Of a DNA stretch of 64,000 bases, positions 25,890 through 34,540 are shown one piece after another (positions within the stretch are counted from its first letter, which is position 1; every line of letters starts with the position of its first letter). The DNA comes from Planctomycetota bacterium. Its GTDB lineage: Bacteria; Planctomycetota; B15-G4; SIAN01. The notes beneath the pieces are model-generated. The model worked only from the letters and a program-made list of their open reading frames with translations, had not been told where the DNA came from and did not search any database. The position numbers and the translations under genes were made by a program. The DNA is taken from NCBI GenBank assembly GCA_016795285.1, contig JAEUIC010000026.1, positions 1 to 64,000 of the forward strand, given 5' to 3'.

Positions 25890-27419
25890 CTACTCCAACG
25901 CGACGCGCTGCAGCACGAAGCAGGCGTGGCGGCGCAGGTCGGGGCCCGAGTAGACCCAGTCGCGCGATTCGAAGCGCACCGTCACGAAGGGGCGGCCGGC
26001 CACCGCTCCGGGCAGCGCGAACGCGACGCTCCACGGCGCGCCGGGCGCGATCGTCACCGTGCCGACCTCCGCTTCCTCGACGAAGCAGCGCACCGCGAGC
26101 GGCCCGAGCTCCGGCCGCTTCAAGCCGAGCCCCTCGGCGACGACGCGCTGCTTGCCGCCGCACGCGAGCAGCAGCGACACGTAGGGCCCCGCCTCGCCGC
26201 CCGCCACCACGCCGCCGTGCACTTGCGCGCCGCTCTCGTGGTCGAGCGCGCGGAAGTCGAGGAACGGGTCGATCCGCCGCTTGCCCGGCACGCGATCGGC
26301 GCGGAACTCGGCGTCCCCTTCCGCCCGCCCCGCGTCGCCGTACTCCTTCGCCAACGCGCTCGCTTCGGGCCACGGCTGCAGCTTCGCGGCCGGCAGCAGG
26401 CCGCGCTCGAGCAGCAGCGCGTAGAGCACCTGCGCGATCCGCTCGTGGCCGGCGCGATTCCAGTGCGCGTCATCGGGACCGAGCCGCCAGCGCGCGTCGC
26501 GCGTGAACTCGGTCGGCAGCTCGAACCACTGCTCGGGCCGCAGCCGGCTGCCGAGGAACTTGCGCGCCGCTGGCAGGAGCCCGCTGTAGTTGCAGAAGAG
26601 CAGGTAACGGCCGCCCTGCTGCTCGACCGCGGCGGCCAGCGCGACCAGCGCGTCGCCCGCTTCGCGGAACCGCTCGCGACTCTCCCAATCGAGTCCGTGC
26701 TGGATCCAGTTGGGTTGCAGCAGGTCGAAGGCGCGCTGCGGGAAGCGGACCTGGAAGATGCCGTCGCCGCGCTCGGGATGGAGGGGATTCACGTCGGCCA
26801 TCGCGCCGAAGCCGCGGGCACCGACGTTGTCCTCGAGGTCGTTCCTCACCAGCACCTGGACCACCGCATCGGGCGCCAGCAACGCCAGCTGCCGCCGCAC
26901 GAAGGTCGCTTCGGCCAGCGCGTTCCACGTGTCGAGGCCGACGTGCAGCACCTCGATCTCGGGACGCGGCGCCGGCCACCGCTCGAGCAGGAAGCGCTCG
27001 AGGAAGACGCCGAGCCGATCGCCGGCCGGCACCCCCTCGCCGAAGACGAACGAGTCGCCGAGCAGCACGATGCGCTTCGTACCGGCGGGCTTCGGCAGCA
27101 CGAAGGGGCGCTCGCGCAGGCCGTACTGGTTCGACACGACGGGGATCACGCCGATCTTCCCTTCGGCGCTCGGCTGCAGCAGCCGCCCCACCGCGGGATC
27201 GGCGAAGGTGTCCCAGCCGCCGCCGCCGCGCGCGACCAGCTCGGCGATCGCCGCGCGGCGCACCTCCGGATCGTCGAGCGCCCGCAGCGGTGCGCTCCCG
27301 CTCGCGTCGGCGCCATCCGCCGCTTGCCGTTTCCACAGGACGATGCAAGCGGCCGAGAGCGCCGCGATCACGAGCAGCAATGCAAGGATCACACGGTAGG
27401 CGAGCGCGCGCGGGTTCAT
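25890..27419 (-). CDS. membrane-anchored SGNH/GDSL-type hydrolase-like protein
   Basis: 509 residues. One N-terminal membrane helix (ILALLLVIAALSAACIVL). An SGNH hydrolase core follows, with block I IVLLGDSFVFGEGV (Ser in GDS) and block V DDAHWNRAGHERIA, which supply the expected Ser-His-Asp set. The region between contains HVGLDTWNALAEATFVRRQL. The C-terminal 130 residues form a beta-rich domain. Esterase or acyltransferase action on a polysaccharide or cell-surface polymer is the family-based guess. GGAAGGA upstream supports the ATG. It is divergent from the nine-heme cytochrome. Confidence 0.82.
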   Translation of the reverse strand: MNPRALAYRVILALLLVIAALSAACIVLWKRQAADGADASGSAPLRALDDPEVRRAAIAELVARGGGGWDTFADPAVGRLLQPSAEGKIGVIPVVSNQYGLRERPFVLPKPAGTKRIVLLGDSFVFGEGVPAGDRLGVFLERFLLERWPAPRPEIEVLHVGLDTWNALAEATFVRRQLALLAPDAVVQVLVRNDLEDNVGARGFGAMADVNPLHPERGDGIFQVRFPQRAFDLLQPNWIQHGLDWESRERFREAGDALVALAAAVEQQGGRYLLFCNYSGLLPAARKFLGSRLRPEQWFELPTEFTRDARWRLGPDDAHWNRAGHERIAQVLYALLLERGLLPAAKLQPWPEASALAKEYGDAGRAEGDAEFRADRVPGKRRIDPFLDFRALDHESGAQVHGGVVAGGEAGPYVSLLLACGGKQRVVAEGLGLKRPELGPLAVRCFVEEAEVGTVTIAPGAPWSVAFALPGAVAGRPFVTVRFESRDWVYSGPDLRRHACFVLQRVALE

Positions 27420-27522
27420 CGGCAGGCGTTCCTTCCCGTTTCGCGCAATCGCTGCACGTCACGGCCGCGGATCGAGTCGAGGCCCAAGTTTCTAGCAGGT
27501 CGCGCCGAGCACGCGGTCCCGC

Positions 27523-27567
27523 GCATGAACTGCAGCGCGGACGCGCGCAGGTGCATCGACTGCAGCG
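27523..27567. repeat. paired 15-bp direct repeat in a divergent promoter region
   Basis: GCATGAACTGCAGCG (27523-27537) and GCATCGACTGCAGCG (27553-27567) differ at two bases and lie exactly 30 bp apart, about three helical turns. Each contains the palindrome CTGCAG. They could be an operator pair for the SGNH-like and cytochrome genes. The rest of the 292-bp gap (27420-27711) shows only ribosome sites. Confidence 0.45.
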
Positions 27568-27711
27568 ACGCGCCACCACGTCGCGACGCGCGCCGGCGGC
27601 CGTGGCGGTGCGCGCTCGCGGAACGTCGCTTGCGGATCGGAACGCGCTTCCGTTGCGTCACGACCGACCGCCCAGCGTCGACGCGCTCGCCCCACCTGCG
27701 GAGAGTTCACC

Positions 27712-30045
27712 ATGCGTCGTTCCTGCATCGTCCGCACCCCGCTCGCGCTGGCGCTCGCCGCCGGTGTCGCGCTGCCGATCGCCGGCGACGGCAACGATCC
27801 GGGCAGCGGCTCGGGCCACTACGTCGTGGTCGGCTGGAACGACCTCGGCATGCACTGCATGGACTCCGACTACTCGGTCTTCTCGATCCTGCCGCCCTTC
27901 AACGACCTGAAGGCGCAGCTGATCGACCCGAGCGGGCGGCTCGTCACCACGCTGAACGGCCGCGAACTCGAGTACACCGCGGTCGCCGATCCGAGCGGCT
28001 CGATCAACAAGAGCTCGATCGGCAAGACCAACTACTGGAAGCACGTCACGGCCCTCTACGGCGCGACGCTCGCGCCCGACCAGGGGCTCGCCGGCCACGA
28101 CATGCCGGGCGCCGCCAACACGCCGCAGTCGCTCGCCTTCGACGCGGCGAACGGCCTCTTCGCCGCCGACGGCATCCCGGTCACGCCGTTCGACGACGAC
28201 GGCCACCATCGCACCTATCCGCTGCTGCAGGTCACCGCGCGCGACGCCGCCGGCAACCCGCTCGCCAGCGCGACGCCGGTGATCCCGGTCAGCGACGAGA
28301 TGGACTGCCGCCTCTGCCACGGCTCGGGCAGCGCCGACGCCGCGAAGCCGGCCGCCGGCTGGGGCTTCGAGCGCAACGCCGAGCGCGACTACCGCCTGAA
28401 CATCCTGAAGCTGCACGACGAGCAGCAGCTCGCCAATCCGGCCTACGCCTCCGCGCTGCAGGCCGCCGGCTACTCCTCCGCCGGCCTCTACGACCAGGCG
28501 AAGCGGCTGAAGAGCCCGATCCTCTGCGCGGCTTGCCACGCCAGCAACGCGCTGCCCGGCACCGGCCAGGCCGGCATCACGCCGCTCACCGAAGCGGTCC
28601 ACACTGGCCACGCGACCGTCGCCGATCCGGAGACGGGGCTGCCGCTCGACGCCAGCGCCAACCGCGCCAGCTGCTACCGCTGCCACCCCGGCTCGGAGAC
28701 GCGCTGCCTGCGTGGCGCGATGGGCGCCGCAGTCGCGCCCGATGGCGAACTCGCCATGCAGTGCCAAAGCTGCCACGGCTCGATGAGCGCCGTCGGCCGC
28801 AGCGGGCGCGTCGGCTGGCTCGACCAGCCCTCCTGCCAGAACTGCCACAGCGGCACCGCCACCTCGAACAACGGCCAGATCCGCTACGAGTCGGTCTTCG
28901 AGCCCGACGGCAGCCGTCGCGTCGCGGTCGACGAGACCTTCGCCACCAACGCCGACGTGCCTGCGACCGGCTTCGACCTCTACCGCTTCTCGTTCGGCCA
29001 CGGCGGTCTCGCGTGCGAGTCGTGCCACGGCTCGACCCACGCCGAGTACCCCGGCGCCCACCCGAACGACAACCTGCAATCGAGCTCCTTCCAGGGCCAC
29101 GTCGGCGTGCTCTCCGAGTGCGCGAGCTGCCACGGCAACGACGTCTCGTCGTGGGAGGGCGGCCCGCATGGCATGCACTCGATCGGCCAGAGCTGGGTCG
29201 ATGACCACGGCGACGCGGCCGAGCAGCTCGGCACCGCCGCGTGCCAGCGCTGCCACGGCAGCAACGACCGCGGCACCGTCCTGTCGCGCGCCCAGGCCGA
29301 CCGCTCGCTCGCGACCCCGTTCGGCACGAAGAACTTCTTCCGCGGCCAGACGATCGGCTGCTGGGAGTGCCACCGCGGCCCCGACGACGACGACCAGAAC
29401 AACAACCGCGCGCCGCACGCCGACGACCTCGCGGCGGCCACCATCGACACGCCGGTCTCCGTGACGTTGACCGGCAGCGACGCCAACGGCAACCCGCTCA
29501 GTTGGCGCATCGTCCGCCAGCCGAACTTCGGCCGCGTCGGCCTCTCGGGCACGCTCGCGACCTACCTGCCCGACCCGGGCTTCGCCGGCATCGACACCTT
29601 CGCCGTGGCCGCGTCGGACGGCAGCAGCGAGTCGAACCTCGCCACCGTCTCGATCAGCCGCGGCGCCACCTGGAGCAACTACGGCGCGGGCTACCCCGGC
29701 ACCAACGCCGTGGTGCCGAGCTTCACGCTCGACCACGCGCCGCAGTTCGGCACCACCATCACCGCGACGCTCGGCAACTCGGCGGGCGTGGCGACCCTCG
29801 GGCTGCTGCTCGCCTCGACCGAGCGTGCCGCGCTGCCGACGAGCTGGGGCGGCGTGCTCCTCTCCGAGGTGCTGCTGCAGCTGGTGCTGCCGATCGGCGC
29901 CGGCGGCGAGCTGATCGACTTCGACGTGCCCGACGACCCGACGCTCACCGGCCTGAACGAGCACGTGCAGGTGCTCGAGCTCGACCAAGGGGCGCGCTAC
30001 GGGATGGCCTTCACGCGCGGCCTGCGGCTCACTCTCGGCGAGTGA
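27712..30045 (+). CDS. nine-heme cytochrome c with Ig-like C-terminus
   Basis: 777 residues. Signal peptide (LALALAAGVALPIAG); N-terminal domain opening HYVVVGWNDLGMHCMDSDYS; then nine CxxCH motifs between about residues 199 and 554 (CRLCH, CAACH, CYRCH, CQSCH, CQNCH, CESCH, CASCH, CQRCH, CWECH). After the hemes comes a cadherin/Ig-like module (SVTLTGSDANGNPLSWRIV, about 580-650) and a beta-rich end domain. An extracellular or periplasmic electron carrier is implied; redox partner unknown. GGAGAG eight bases before the ATG supports the start. Its last 17 nt overlap the convergent alpha/beta hydrolase gene. Confidence 0.9.
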   Translation: MRRSCIVRTPLALALAAGVALPIAGDGNDPGSGSGHYVVVGWNDLGMHCMDSDYSVFSILPPFNDLKAQLIDPSGRLVTTLNGRELEYTAVADPSGSINKSSIGKTNYWKHVTALYGATLAPDQGLAGHDMPGAANTPQSLAFDAANGLFAADGIPVTPFDDDGHHRTYPLLQVTARDAAGNPLASATPVIPVSDEMDCRLCHGSGSADAAKPAAGWGFERNAERDYRLNILKLHDEQQLANPAYASALQAAGYSSAGLYDQAKRLKSPILCAACHASNALPGTGQAGITPLTEAVHTGHATVADPETGLPLDASANRASCYRCHPGSETRCLRGAMGAAVAPDGELAMQCQSCHGSMSAVGRSGRVGWLDQPSCQNCHSGTATSNNGQIRYESVFEPDGSRRVAVDETFATNADVPATGFDLYRFSFGHGGLACESCHGSTHAEYPGAHPNDNLQSSSFQGHVGVLSECASCHGNDVSSWEGGPHGMHSIGQSWVDDHGDAAEQLGTAACQRCHGSNDRGTVLSRAQADRSLATPFGTKNFFRGQTIGCWECHRGPDDDDQNNNRAPHADDLAAATIDTPVSVTLTGSDANGNPLSWRIVRQPNFGRVGLSGTLATYLPDPGFAGIDTFAVAASDGSSESNLATVSISRGATWSNYGAGYPGTNAVVPSFTLDHAPQFGTTITATLGNSAGVATLGLLLASTERAALPTSWGGVLLSEVLLQLVLPIGAGGELIDFDVPDDPTLTGLNEHVQVLELDQGARYGMAFTRGLRLTLGE

Positions 30046-31123
30046 GCGCGGGGTCGCGCTGCTCGAAGGTGCCGTTTCGACCGAGTGCGGCGGCGTAACC
30101 GCCGTCGCGCAACCACGCGCGCGCCGCGGCGTCGGCGCGCAGCGTGGCGTCGAAGAAGGCGAGCGCGCCGGCGCGGATCAGCGGGTGGTGGGCGGGATCG
30201 CGGGGGCGCAGCGCCCGCCCCTCCTTGCGCTCGTCGCCGAAGGCGTGGTGCTCGGCGCCGGCGAGGATCAGCAGGTAGCGCTCCGCGTTCACGCTGCCGT
30301 CGAACGGGATGCGCCGGTCGGCGGCGGCGGTGTCGCCGATCGGGCTGTCGTCCTCGGTCCCGGTCATGTGGAAGCAGGGGATGCGGATCGACGCGTAGCT
30401 GCCGTTCTCGAGCTCGCGCGGGTTGGCGGGCGCGCTCATCGGCAGCGCCGCCTTGATGCGCGCGTCGCCGGCTTGGCGCGGCCGGCCGATCGGCGGCACG
30501 AAGGTGCGCCCCGCTGCCGCCAACGCGGTCCAGGCGCCGAAGCTGTGGCCCGCGACGCCGATCGCCTGCAAGTCGAGCTTGCCGTGCAGCGGCCACTGCG
30601 GATCGGCCGCGCGGCGCGCCAGTTCATCGAGCGCGAAGGTGACGTCGGCCGGCCGATCGACGAAGTTGTCGAGGTCGCGCGTCGCCGCCTTCAGCTCCTG
30701 GTAGGGCCGCTTCGCGTTGCGCCAGACCGACTCGTCACTGCCCGGATGCTGCAGGTGGAGCGTGACGTACCCGTGGCTCGCCAGGTGGTCGCCGAGGTAG
30801 CCGCTCGATTCACGAGAGCCGCCGAGACCATGGCTGAAGACGACCACCGGGAACGGCCCGTCGCCGTCGGGATGCCAGATCTTGATCGGCACCACGCGGT
30901 CGCGCGCGGCGTCGCGCCACTCCTCGCGGAAGGTCGCGACCTGCCGCGGACCGCGCTCCGAGTAGCGCGCGAAGTCGACGGCGGGCGCGCGTGCGGGCGC
31001 GGCCACCGGAGCCGCGGCGGGTCGCGCAGCGGGTGCGCTCTCCTGCGGGCGCGCCAGCACGAGTGGCGCCGCGGCGAGCAGCGCGAGGAGCGGAGCGGCG
31101 AGCGAGGGGCGCAAGCGTCTCAT
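30029..31123 (-). CDS. exported alpha/beta hydrolase (dienelactone hydrolase/PAF-AH-like)
   Basis: 364 residues. Signal peptide (SLAAPLLALLAAAPLVLA) and Ala/Pro linker, then an alpha/beta hydrolase: FPVVVFSHGLGGSRESSGYL (oxyanion strand), nucleophile elbow VAGHSFGAWTA, and a late His in GAEHHAFGD. The family acts on esters or lactones; the substrate cannot be named. AGGAG seven bases before the ATG supports the start. An in-frame extension further upstream would be antisense to the DUF2911 gene and is not real. The tail overlaps the cytochrome gene. Confidence 0.87.
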   Translation of the reverse strand: MRRLRPSLAAPLLALLAAAPLVLARPQESAPAARPAAAPVAAPARAPAVDFARYSERGPRQVATFREEWRDAARDRVVPIKIWHPDGDGPFPVVVFSHGLGGSRESSGYLGDHLASHGYVTLHLQHPGSDESVWRNAKRPYQELKAATRDLDNFVDRPADVTFALDELARRAADPQWPLHGKLDLQAIGVAGHSFGAWTALAAAGRTFVPPIGRPRQAGDARIKAALPMSAPANPRELENGSYASIRIPCFHMTGTEDDSPIGDTAAADRRIPFDGSVNAERYLLILAGAEHHAFGDERKEGRALRPRDPAHHPLIRAGALAFFDATLRADAAARAWLRDGGYAAALGRNGTFEQRDPALTRRE

Positions 31124-31190
31124 GGTCGATCTCCTGCCGCTCGAACCCCGCGGCCGGCGCGACGTTCCGCCCGGCGCGCCGCACGCACGC

Positions 31191-31219
31191 TTGACCCGGG
31201 CGCACCGCCCGCCTAACTC
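31191..31219 (+). promoter_or_regulatory. candidate promoter for the DUF2911 gene
   Basis: TTGACC (31191-31196), 17 nt, TAACTC (31214-31219). The -10 keeps only the first two consensus bases. Transcription from about 31226 would give a 63-nt leader containing a UUCG-loop hairpin at 31257-31270. Confidence 0.42.
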
Positions 31220-31256
31220 GTCTGCCCCTTCGTCGCGCGCAGCGCGGCGAGCGTCC

Positions 31257-31270
31257 GTGCCTTCGGGCAC
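31257..31270 (+). promoter_or_regulatory. UUCG tetraloop hairpin in the DUF2911 leader
   Basis: GTGCC-TTCG-GGCAC forms a five-pair stem closed by the unusually stable TTCG loop, ending six bases before the GGAAAGAG ribosome site. It may protect the 5' end of the mRNA or influence initiation. Chance occurrence in GC-rich DNA cannot be excluded. Confidence 0.4.
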
Positions 31271-31288
31271 CCCCCGGAAAGAGAACCC

Positions 31289-31873
31289 ATGTCCTTCACG
31301 AACCTCCTCCGCATCGCTTTCGTCGCCGCCGCGCTCGCCGCGCCGGCCACCGCGCAGGTCCAGGCCTTCGGCGGCAGCGCGCCGCGCATGGCCGCGACCC
31401 GCATCTTCTTCGACCAGGGCCCGGTCGGCATGGTCTGCGTGCAGTACGGCCAGGGCACCTGGAAGCCCGAGTACGACGGCATGCTCGGCACGCTGAAGGG
31501 CAAGGCGTCGCGCCTCGGCAAGGACTTCTGGACCACCTTCAACACCAGCATCCCGCTCACCGTCGGCGAGACCAAGGTCGAGGCGGGTTCCTACTACCTC
31601 GGCATCAAGGTCGACGCCGAGGGCAACTTCCACCTCCTCGTCATGAAGGCCGAGGCGGCCGACAAGGCCGGCTGGGCGCCGTGGACCGCCGACGCGTGGA
31701 AGGCCGACTACACGCTCGCGATGAAGCACGGCAAGAGCGAGAAGGACGCGATCGTCGAGAAGATGACGATGGACCTCGACGTCGACGCGAAGGACCCGAC
31801 GCAGATGACCTTCAAGATCAGCTGGGGCAGCCACGTGCTGACCATGCCGATGACGGCGCACCTCGCGAAGTGA
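31289..31873 (+). CDS. DUF2911 family secreted protein
   Basis: 194 residues. Signal peptide (LLRIAFVAAALAAPATA) followed by a DUF2911 domain: TWKPEYDGMLGTLKGK, GKDFWTTFNTSIPLTVGETKVEAGSYYLGIKV and a final beta strand MTFKISWGSHVLTMPMTAHL. The family is a small beta-rich periplasmic protein of unknown function, common in Planctomycetota and Bacteroidota. GGAAAGAG precedes the ATG. Promoter, stable leader hairpin and a classical terminator make this a separate single-gene unit. Compared with neighbours it uses many Lys codons, which may hint at high expression. Confidence 0.87.
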   Translation: MSFTNLLRIAFVAAALAAPATAQVQAFGGSAPRMAATRIFFDQGPVGMVCVQYGQGTWKPEYDGMLGTLKGKASRLGKDFWTTFNTSIPLTVGETKVEAGSYYLGIKVDAEGNFHLLVMKAEAADKAGWAPWTADAWKADYTLAMKHGKSEKDAIVEKMTMDLDVDAKDPTQMTFKISWGSHVLTMPMTAHLAK

Positions 31874-31902
31874 TGGGCGAGCGGACGAACTGACCGATCG
31901 GG

Positions 31903-31940
31903 GAGGGGCGCGGCCAGCCGGTCGCGCCCCTCTCCTTTTC
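31903..31940 (+). terminator. intrinsic terminator after the DUF2911 gene
   Basis: GAGGGGCGCGGCC (31903-31915) pairs with GGTCGCGCCCCTC (31920-31932), 13 pairs with one G-T, loop AGCC, followed by TCCTTTTCC. It is the only classical stem plus T-tract found in the window. Confidence 0.85.
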
Positions 31941-31983
31941 CGGCGCGACGCGGATCGCCGCGCTCCGTTGCGATACTGCGCCC

Positions 31984-33774
31984 ATGAGCTTCGCCGTCGA
32001 GCCGCTCCCGCTCCCCTTCGACTTCGCGCCGCGGCTGCCCGGCTCGAAGTCGATCGCGCAGCGCGCGCTGCTGCTCGCCGCGCAGGCGGCCGACGGCGGC
32101 AGCGGCACCACCACGCTCGACCACGTCACCAGCAGCGACGACGTCGCGGCGATGGAGCGCGGGCTCGTGGCGCTCGGTTTCGCGGTGGCGCGCGGACGCT
32201 CGCTGCCGCACGACGACGAAGCGAACGAGCGCGTCGTCGTGGGCGCCCGCGACCGCGCGATCGGGGCGGCGACGCTCGATGCCGACCTCGCCGGGACGGC
32301 GGCGCGCTTCCTGGTCGCGCTCGCGGCGACGACGCCCGGCCGCTTCACGGTGACCGGCCGCGCGCGGCTCCAGGAGCGCCCGTTCGCCGAACTCTTCGCG
32401 GCGCTGCGCTCGCTCGGCGCGGCGCTGCCGGCCGACGCGGAGCGGCTGCCGGTGACGATCGAGGGCGCCCCGCTGCGCGGCGGCCACGTGCGCCTCGACG
32501 CCTCGCGCTCGAGCCAGTTCCTCTCGGCGCTGCTGCTGATCGCGCCGCGCTGCGAACGCGGCCTCGAGATCGAGCTCGTCGGCGCGCTCGCCTCCGCCCC
32601 GTACGTCGAGCTGACGATCGAGCTGCTCGCCCGCTTCGGCGTCGTCGTCGAGCGCGATCGCGCGAGCTACCGGGTCGCGCCGCAACCTCTGCGCACGCCC
32701 GGCACGCTGCGGATCGAGGACGACTGGAGCGCGGCGGGCGCGTGGCTCGTGCTGGAGCGGCTCGCTTCCAGTCGCGCGCGGACGCCCGGCCTCGCGGCCG
32801 CGAGCCGCCAGCCCGACGCCGCGCTGCCAGCGCTGCTCGACGCGCTCGAAGGCGACGGGCCGCGCACGCTCGACGTCGGCGGCGTCCCCGACCAGCTGAT
32901 GAACCTCGCTGTCTTCGCCGCCGCGCGCCGCGGCACCACCCGCTTCACCGGCGCCGCGAACCTCCGCTGGAAGGAGAGCGACCGCGTCGCGGTCCTCGCG
33001 CGCGAGCTCGCCCGCGCCGGCGTCGCGGTCGAGACGAGCGCCGACGCCCTCGTGGTGCACGGCCCGGCGCCGCTGCGATCGGCCGCGCTCGAGTGCGCCG
33101 GCGACCACCGCATGGCGATCGCCTTCACGCTGCTCGCGACGCTGCAGCCGGGCCTCGCGCTGATCGGCGCCGAGTGCGTCACCAAGAGCGATCCGCGCTT
33201 CTTCGAGCAGCTCGCCGCCGCGCGCGCGGCGCCGCGCTGCGTCGCGCTGGTCGGCATGCGCGGCGCCGGCAAGTCGACGTTGGCCGTCGCGTTGGCGGAG
33301 CGGCTGCGCCTCGCCGCGCTCGACGCCGACGTCGAGTTCGAGCGGCGCCACGGGCCGCTCGCCGCCTTCGTCGCCGCGCACGGCTGGCCGCACTTCCGCG
33401 AAGTCGAGGCGGCGCTGCTAGCCGAGCTGCTCGCGCCCGGCCGCGTCGTCGCGCTCGGCGGCGGCGCGATCGAATCCGCGGCGAATCGCGCCCTGTTGCG
33501 GCGCGAAGCGGTCGTGCTCCACCTCGACGAATCGCTGCCGACGCTGTCCGCGCGCCTCGCCGCCACGCCGCGCCCGAGCCTGACCGGCGCCGATCCGCAG
33601 TCCGAACTGGCCGAGGTCGCCGCGCGCCGCGCGCCGCTCTACCGCGAAATCGCCGCCGCCACCCTGCCGCCCGATCGCACCGTCGAGCAGCGCCGCGACG
33701 AGGCGATCGCCGCGCTCACCGCGTTGGCGCGCTGGCCGGCGGCGGCCCCTCCGGCGTTGCGCCTGCGGCATTGA
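31984..33774 (+). CDS. aroA-aroK: fused EPSP synthase and shikimate kinase
   Basis: 596 residues joining two steps of the shikimate pathway. Residues 1-415 are EPSP synthase: LPGSKSIAQRALLLAA, GTAARFLVALAAT, SRSSQFLSALLL, catalytic Asp in VPDQLMNLA, KESDRVAVLARELARAG and GDHRMAIAFTLLA. From about 418 on comes shikimate kinase: Walker A VGMRGAGKSTLAVAL, LDADVEFERRHG, FREVEAALLAELL and VALGGGAIES. The kinase supplies shikimate 3-phosphate, the substrate of the synthase half, so intermediate transfer is plausible. The order synthase-kinase is the same as at the end of the fungal Arom protein. aroC lies 0.8 kb downstream. There is no clear ribosome site. The last 59 nt overlap the convergent membrane-protein gene. 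Confidence 0.95.
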   Translation: MSFAVEPLPLPFDFAPRLPGSKSIAQRALLLAAQAADGGSGTTTLDHVTSSDDVAAMERGLVALGFAVARGRSLPHDDEANERVVVGARDRAIGAATLDADLAGTAARFLVALAATTPGRFTVTGRARLQERPFAELFAALRSLGAALPADAERLPVTIEGAPLRGGHVRLDASRSSQFLSALLLIAPRCERGLEIELVGALASAPYVELTIELLARFGVVVERDRASYRVAPQPLRTPGTLRIEDDWSAAGAWLVLERLASSRARTPGLAAASRQPDAALPALLDALEGDGPRTLDVGGVPDQLMNLAVFAAARRGTTRFTGAANLRWKESDRVAVLARELARAGVAVETSADALVVHGPAPLRSAALECAGDHRMAIAFTLLATLQPGLALIGAECVTKSDPRFFEQLAAARAAPRCVALVGMRGAGKSTLAVALAERLRLAALDADVEFERRHGPLAAFVAAHGWPHFREVEAALLAELLAPGRVVALGGGAIESAANRALLRREAVVLHLDESLPTLSARLAATPRPSLTGADPQSELAEVAARRAPLYREIAAATLPPDRTVEQRRDEAIAALTALARWPAAAPPALRLRH

Positions 33775-34483
33775 CCATCGCGAGCGCGACTCGTCGCGCC
33801 GCGAACTCCTCCGCCATCGCGTCGCGCAGATCGAACAACCCGTGCCGGCGGACGAGGCGCAACCGCCACACCACGAGCCACGCGGTGACGAGCGTCAGGA
33901 TCCCGCCGACCACCACCATCGCCGGGACGCGCCCCATCCGGAACGTGACGTCGAACGCTTCTGCACCGGCTACGAGCAGGAAGCCGGTCGCCGATCCGAC
34001 CAGGAGCGCGCTGAAGAGCGACTGCGCGAGGTAGCGGACGCATGCCGCGACCCCGCGCGCGAGACCACCGCCACGCAACGTCGCGAGCATCCGGTCGAGA
34101 AGCGGCGCCCCGAGGAGCGCGACCGTCACCGTCACTCCCACGAAGGTCGCGAGGCCGAGCGAGGTCGACTCGTCGTCGTTCCCGAAGAGCGGCTCGAGCG
34201 CGAAGCTCGTGACGATCAGCGCTCCGTAGACGGCCAGCGCGCTGCCGATGAACCGCGCCAAGCTCCGCACGACGACCGCGAATCGGCCGGCGCGGGTCGC
34301 TGGCACGTCGCGCGGGCCAAGCAGCAGCGGGAGGAGCGCGGCCAACTGGGCCTCCTTGAGGCCGCGCTTGCGGAGTTGCGCCTTGAGCCAGACTTCCTCG
34401 TGCGGCGCCGCCCCATCGTCCGCGCGCTGCGCCGCTGCCGGCGAGCGTCGCCCCGCCGCTCGTTTCACTCGAAGGTCGGCCAT
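33716..34483 (-). CDS. multi-pass membrane protein of unknown function
   Basis: 255 residues, not recognised. A charged N-terminus (residues 1-65) precedes about four hydrophobic helices: FIGSALAVYGALIVTSFAL, LATFVGVTVTVALLGAPLL, FSALLVGSATGFLLVAGAE and AMVVVGGILTLVTAWLVVW. A basic loop (RLRLVRRHGLFDL) and short cytoplasmic tail close it. GGAG seven bases before the ATG supports the start. It sits between aroA-aroK and aroC on the opposite strand, diverging from aroC and overlapping the aroA-aroK end, so it is transcribed against the shikimate genes. Confidence 0.72.
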   Translation of the reverse strand: MADLRVKRAAGRRSPAAAQRADDGAAPHEEVWLKAQLRKRGLKEAQLAALLPLLLGPRDVPATRAGRFAVVVRSLARFIGSALAVYGALIVTSFALEPLFGNDDESTSLGLATFVGVTVTVALLGAPLLDRMLATLRGGGLARGVAACVRYLAQSLFSALLVGSATGFLLVAGAEAFDVTFRMGRVPAMVVVGGILTLVTAWLVVWRLRLVRRHGLFDLRDAMAEEFAARRVALAMVNAAGATPEGPPPASAPTR

Positions 34484-34540
34484 CGTGCTGCTCCACGTCG
34501 CTCCGCTGGCGCACCGCGCTCCCGACGTCATCATGTCGCC

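Noticed and set aside
25848..29204. 1118-residue open frame on the plus strand
   Set aside because: Arg-rich, low-complexity shadow of the SGNH-like gene (minus) and the cytochrome gene (other frame).
33200..33250. Possible frameshift joining separate aroA and aroK genes
   Set aside because: The reading frame is continuous, with conserved sequence on both sides and no stop or start between, so a real fusion is more likely than an artefact.
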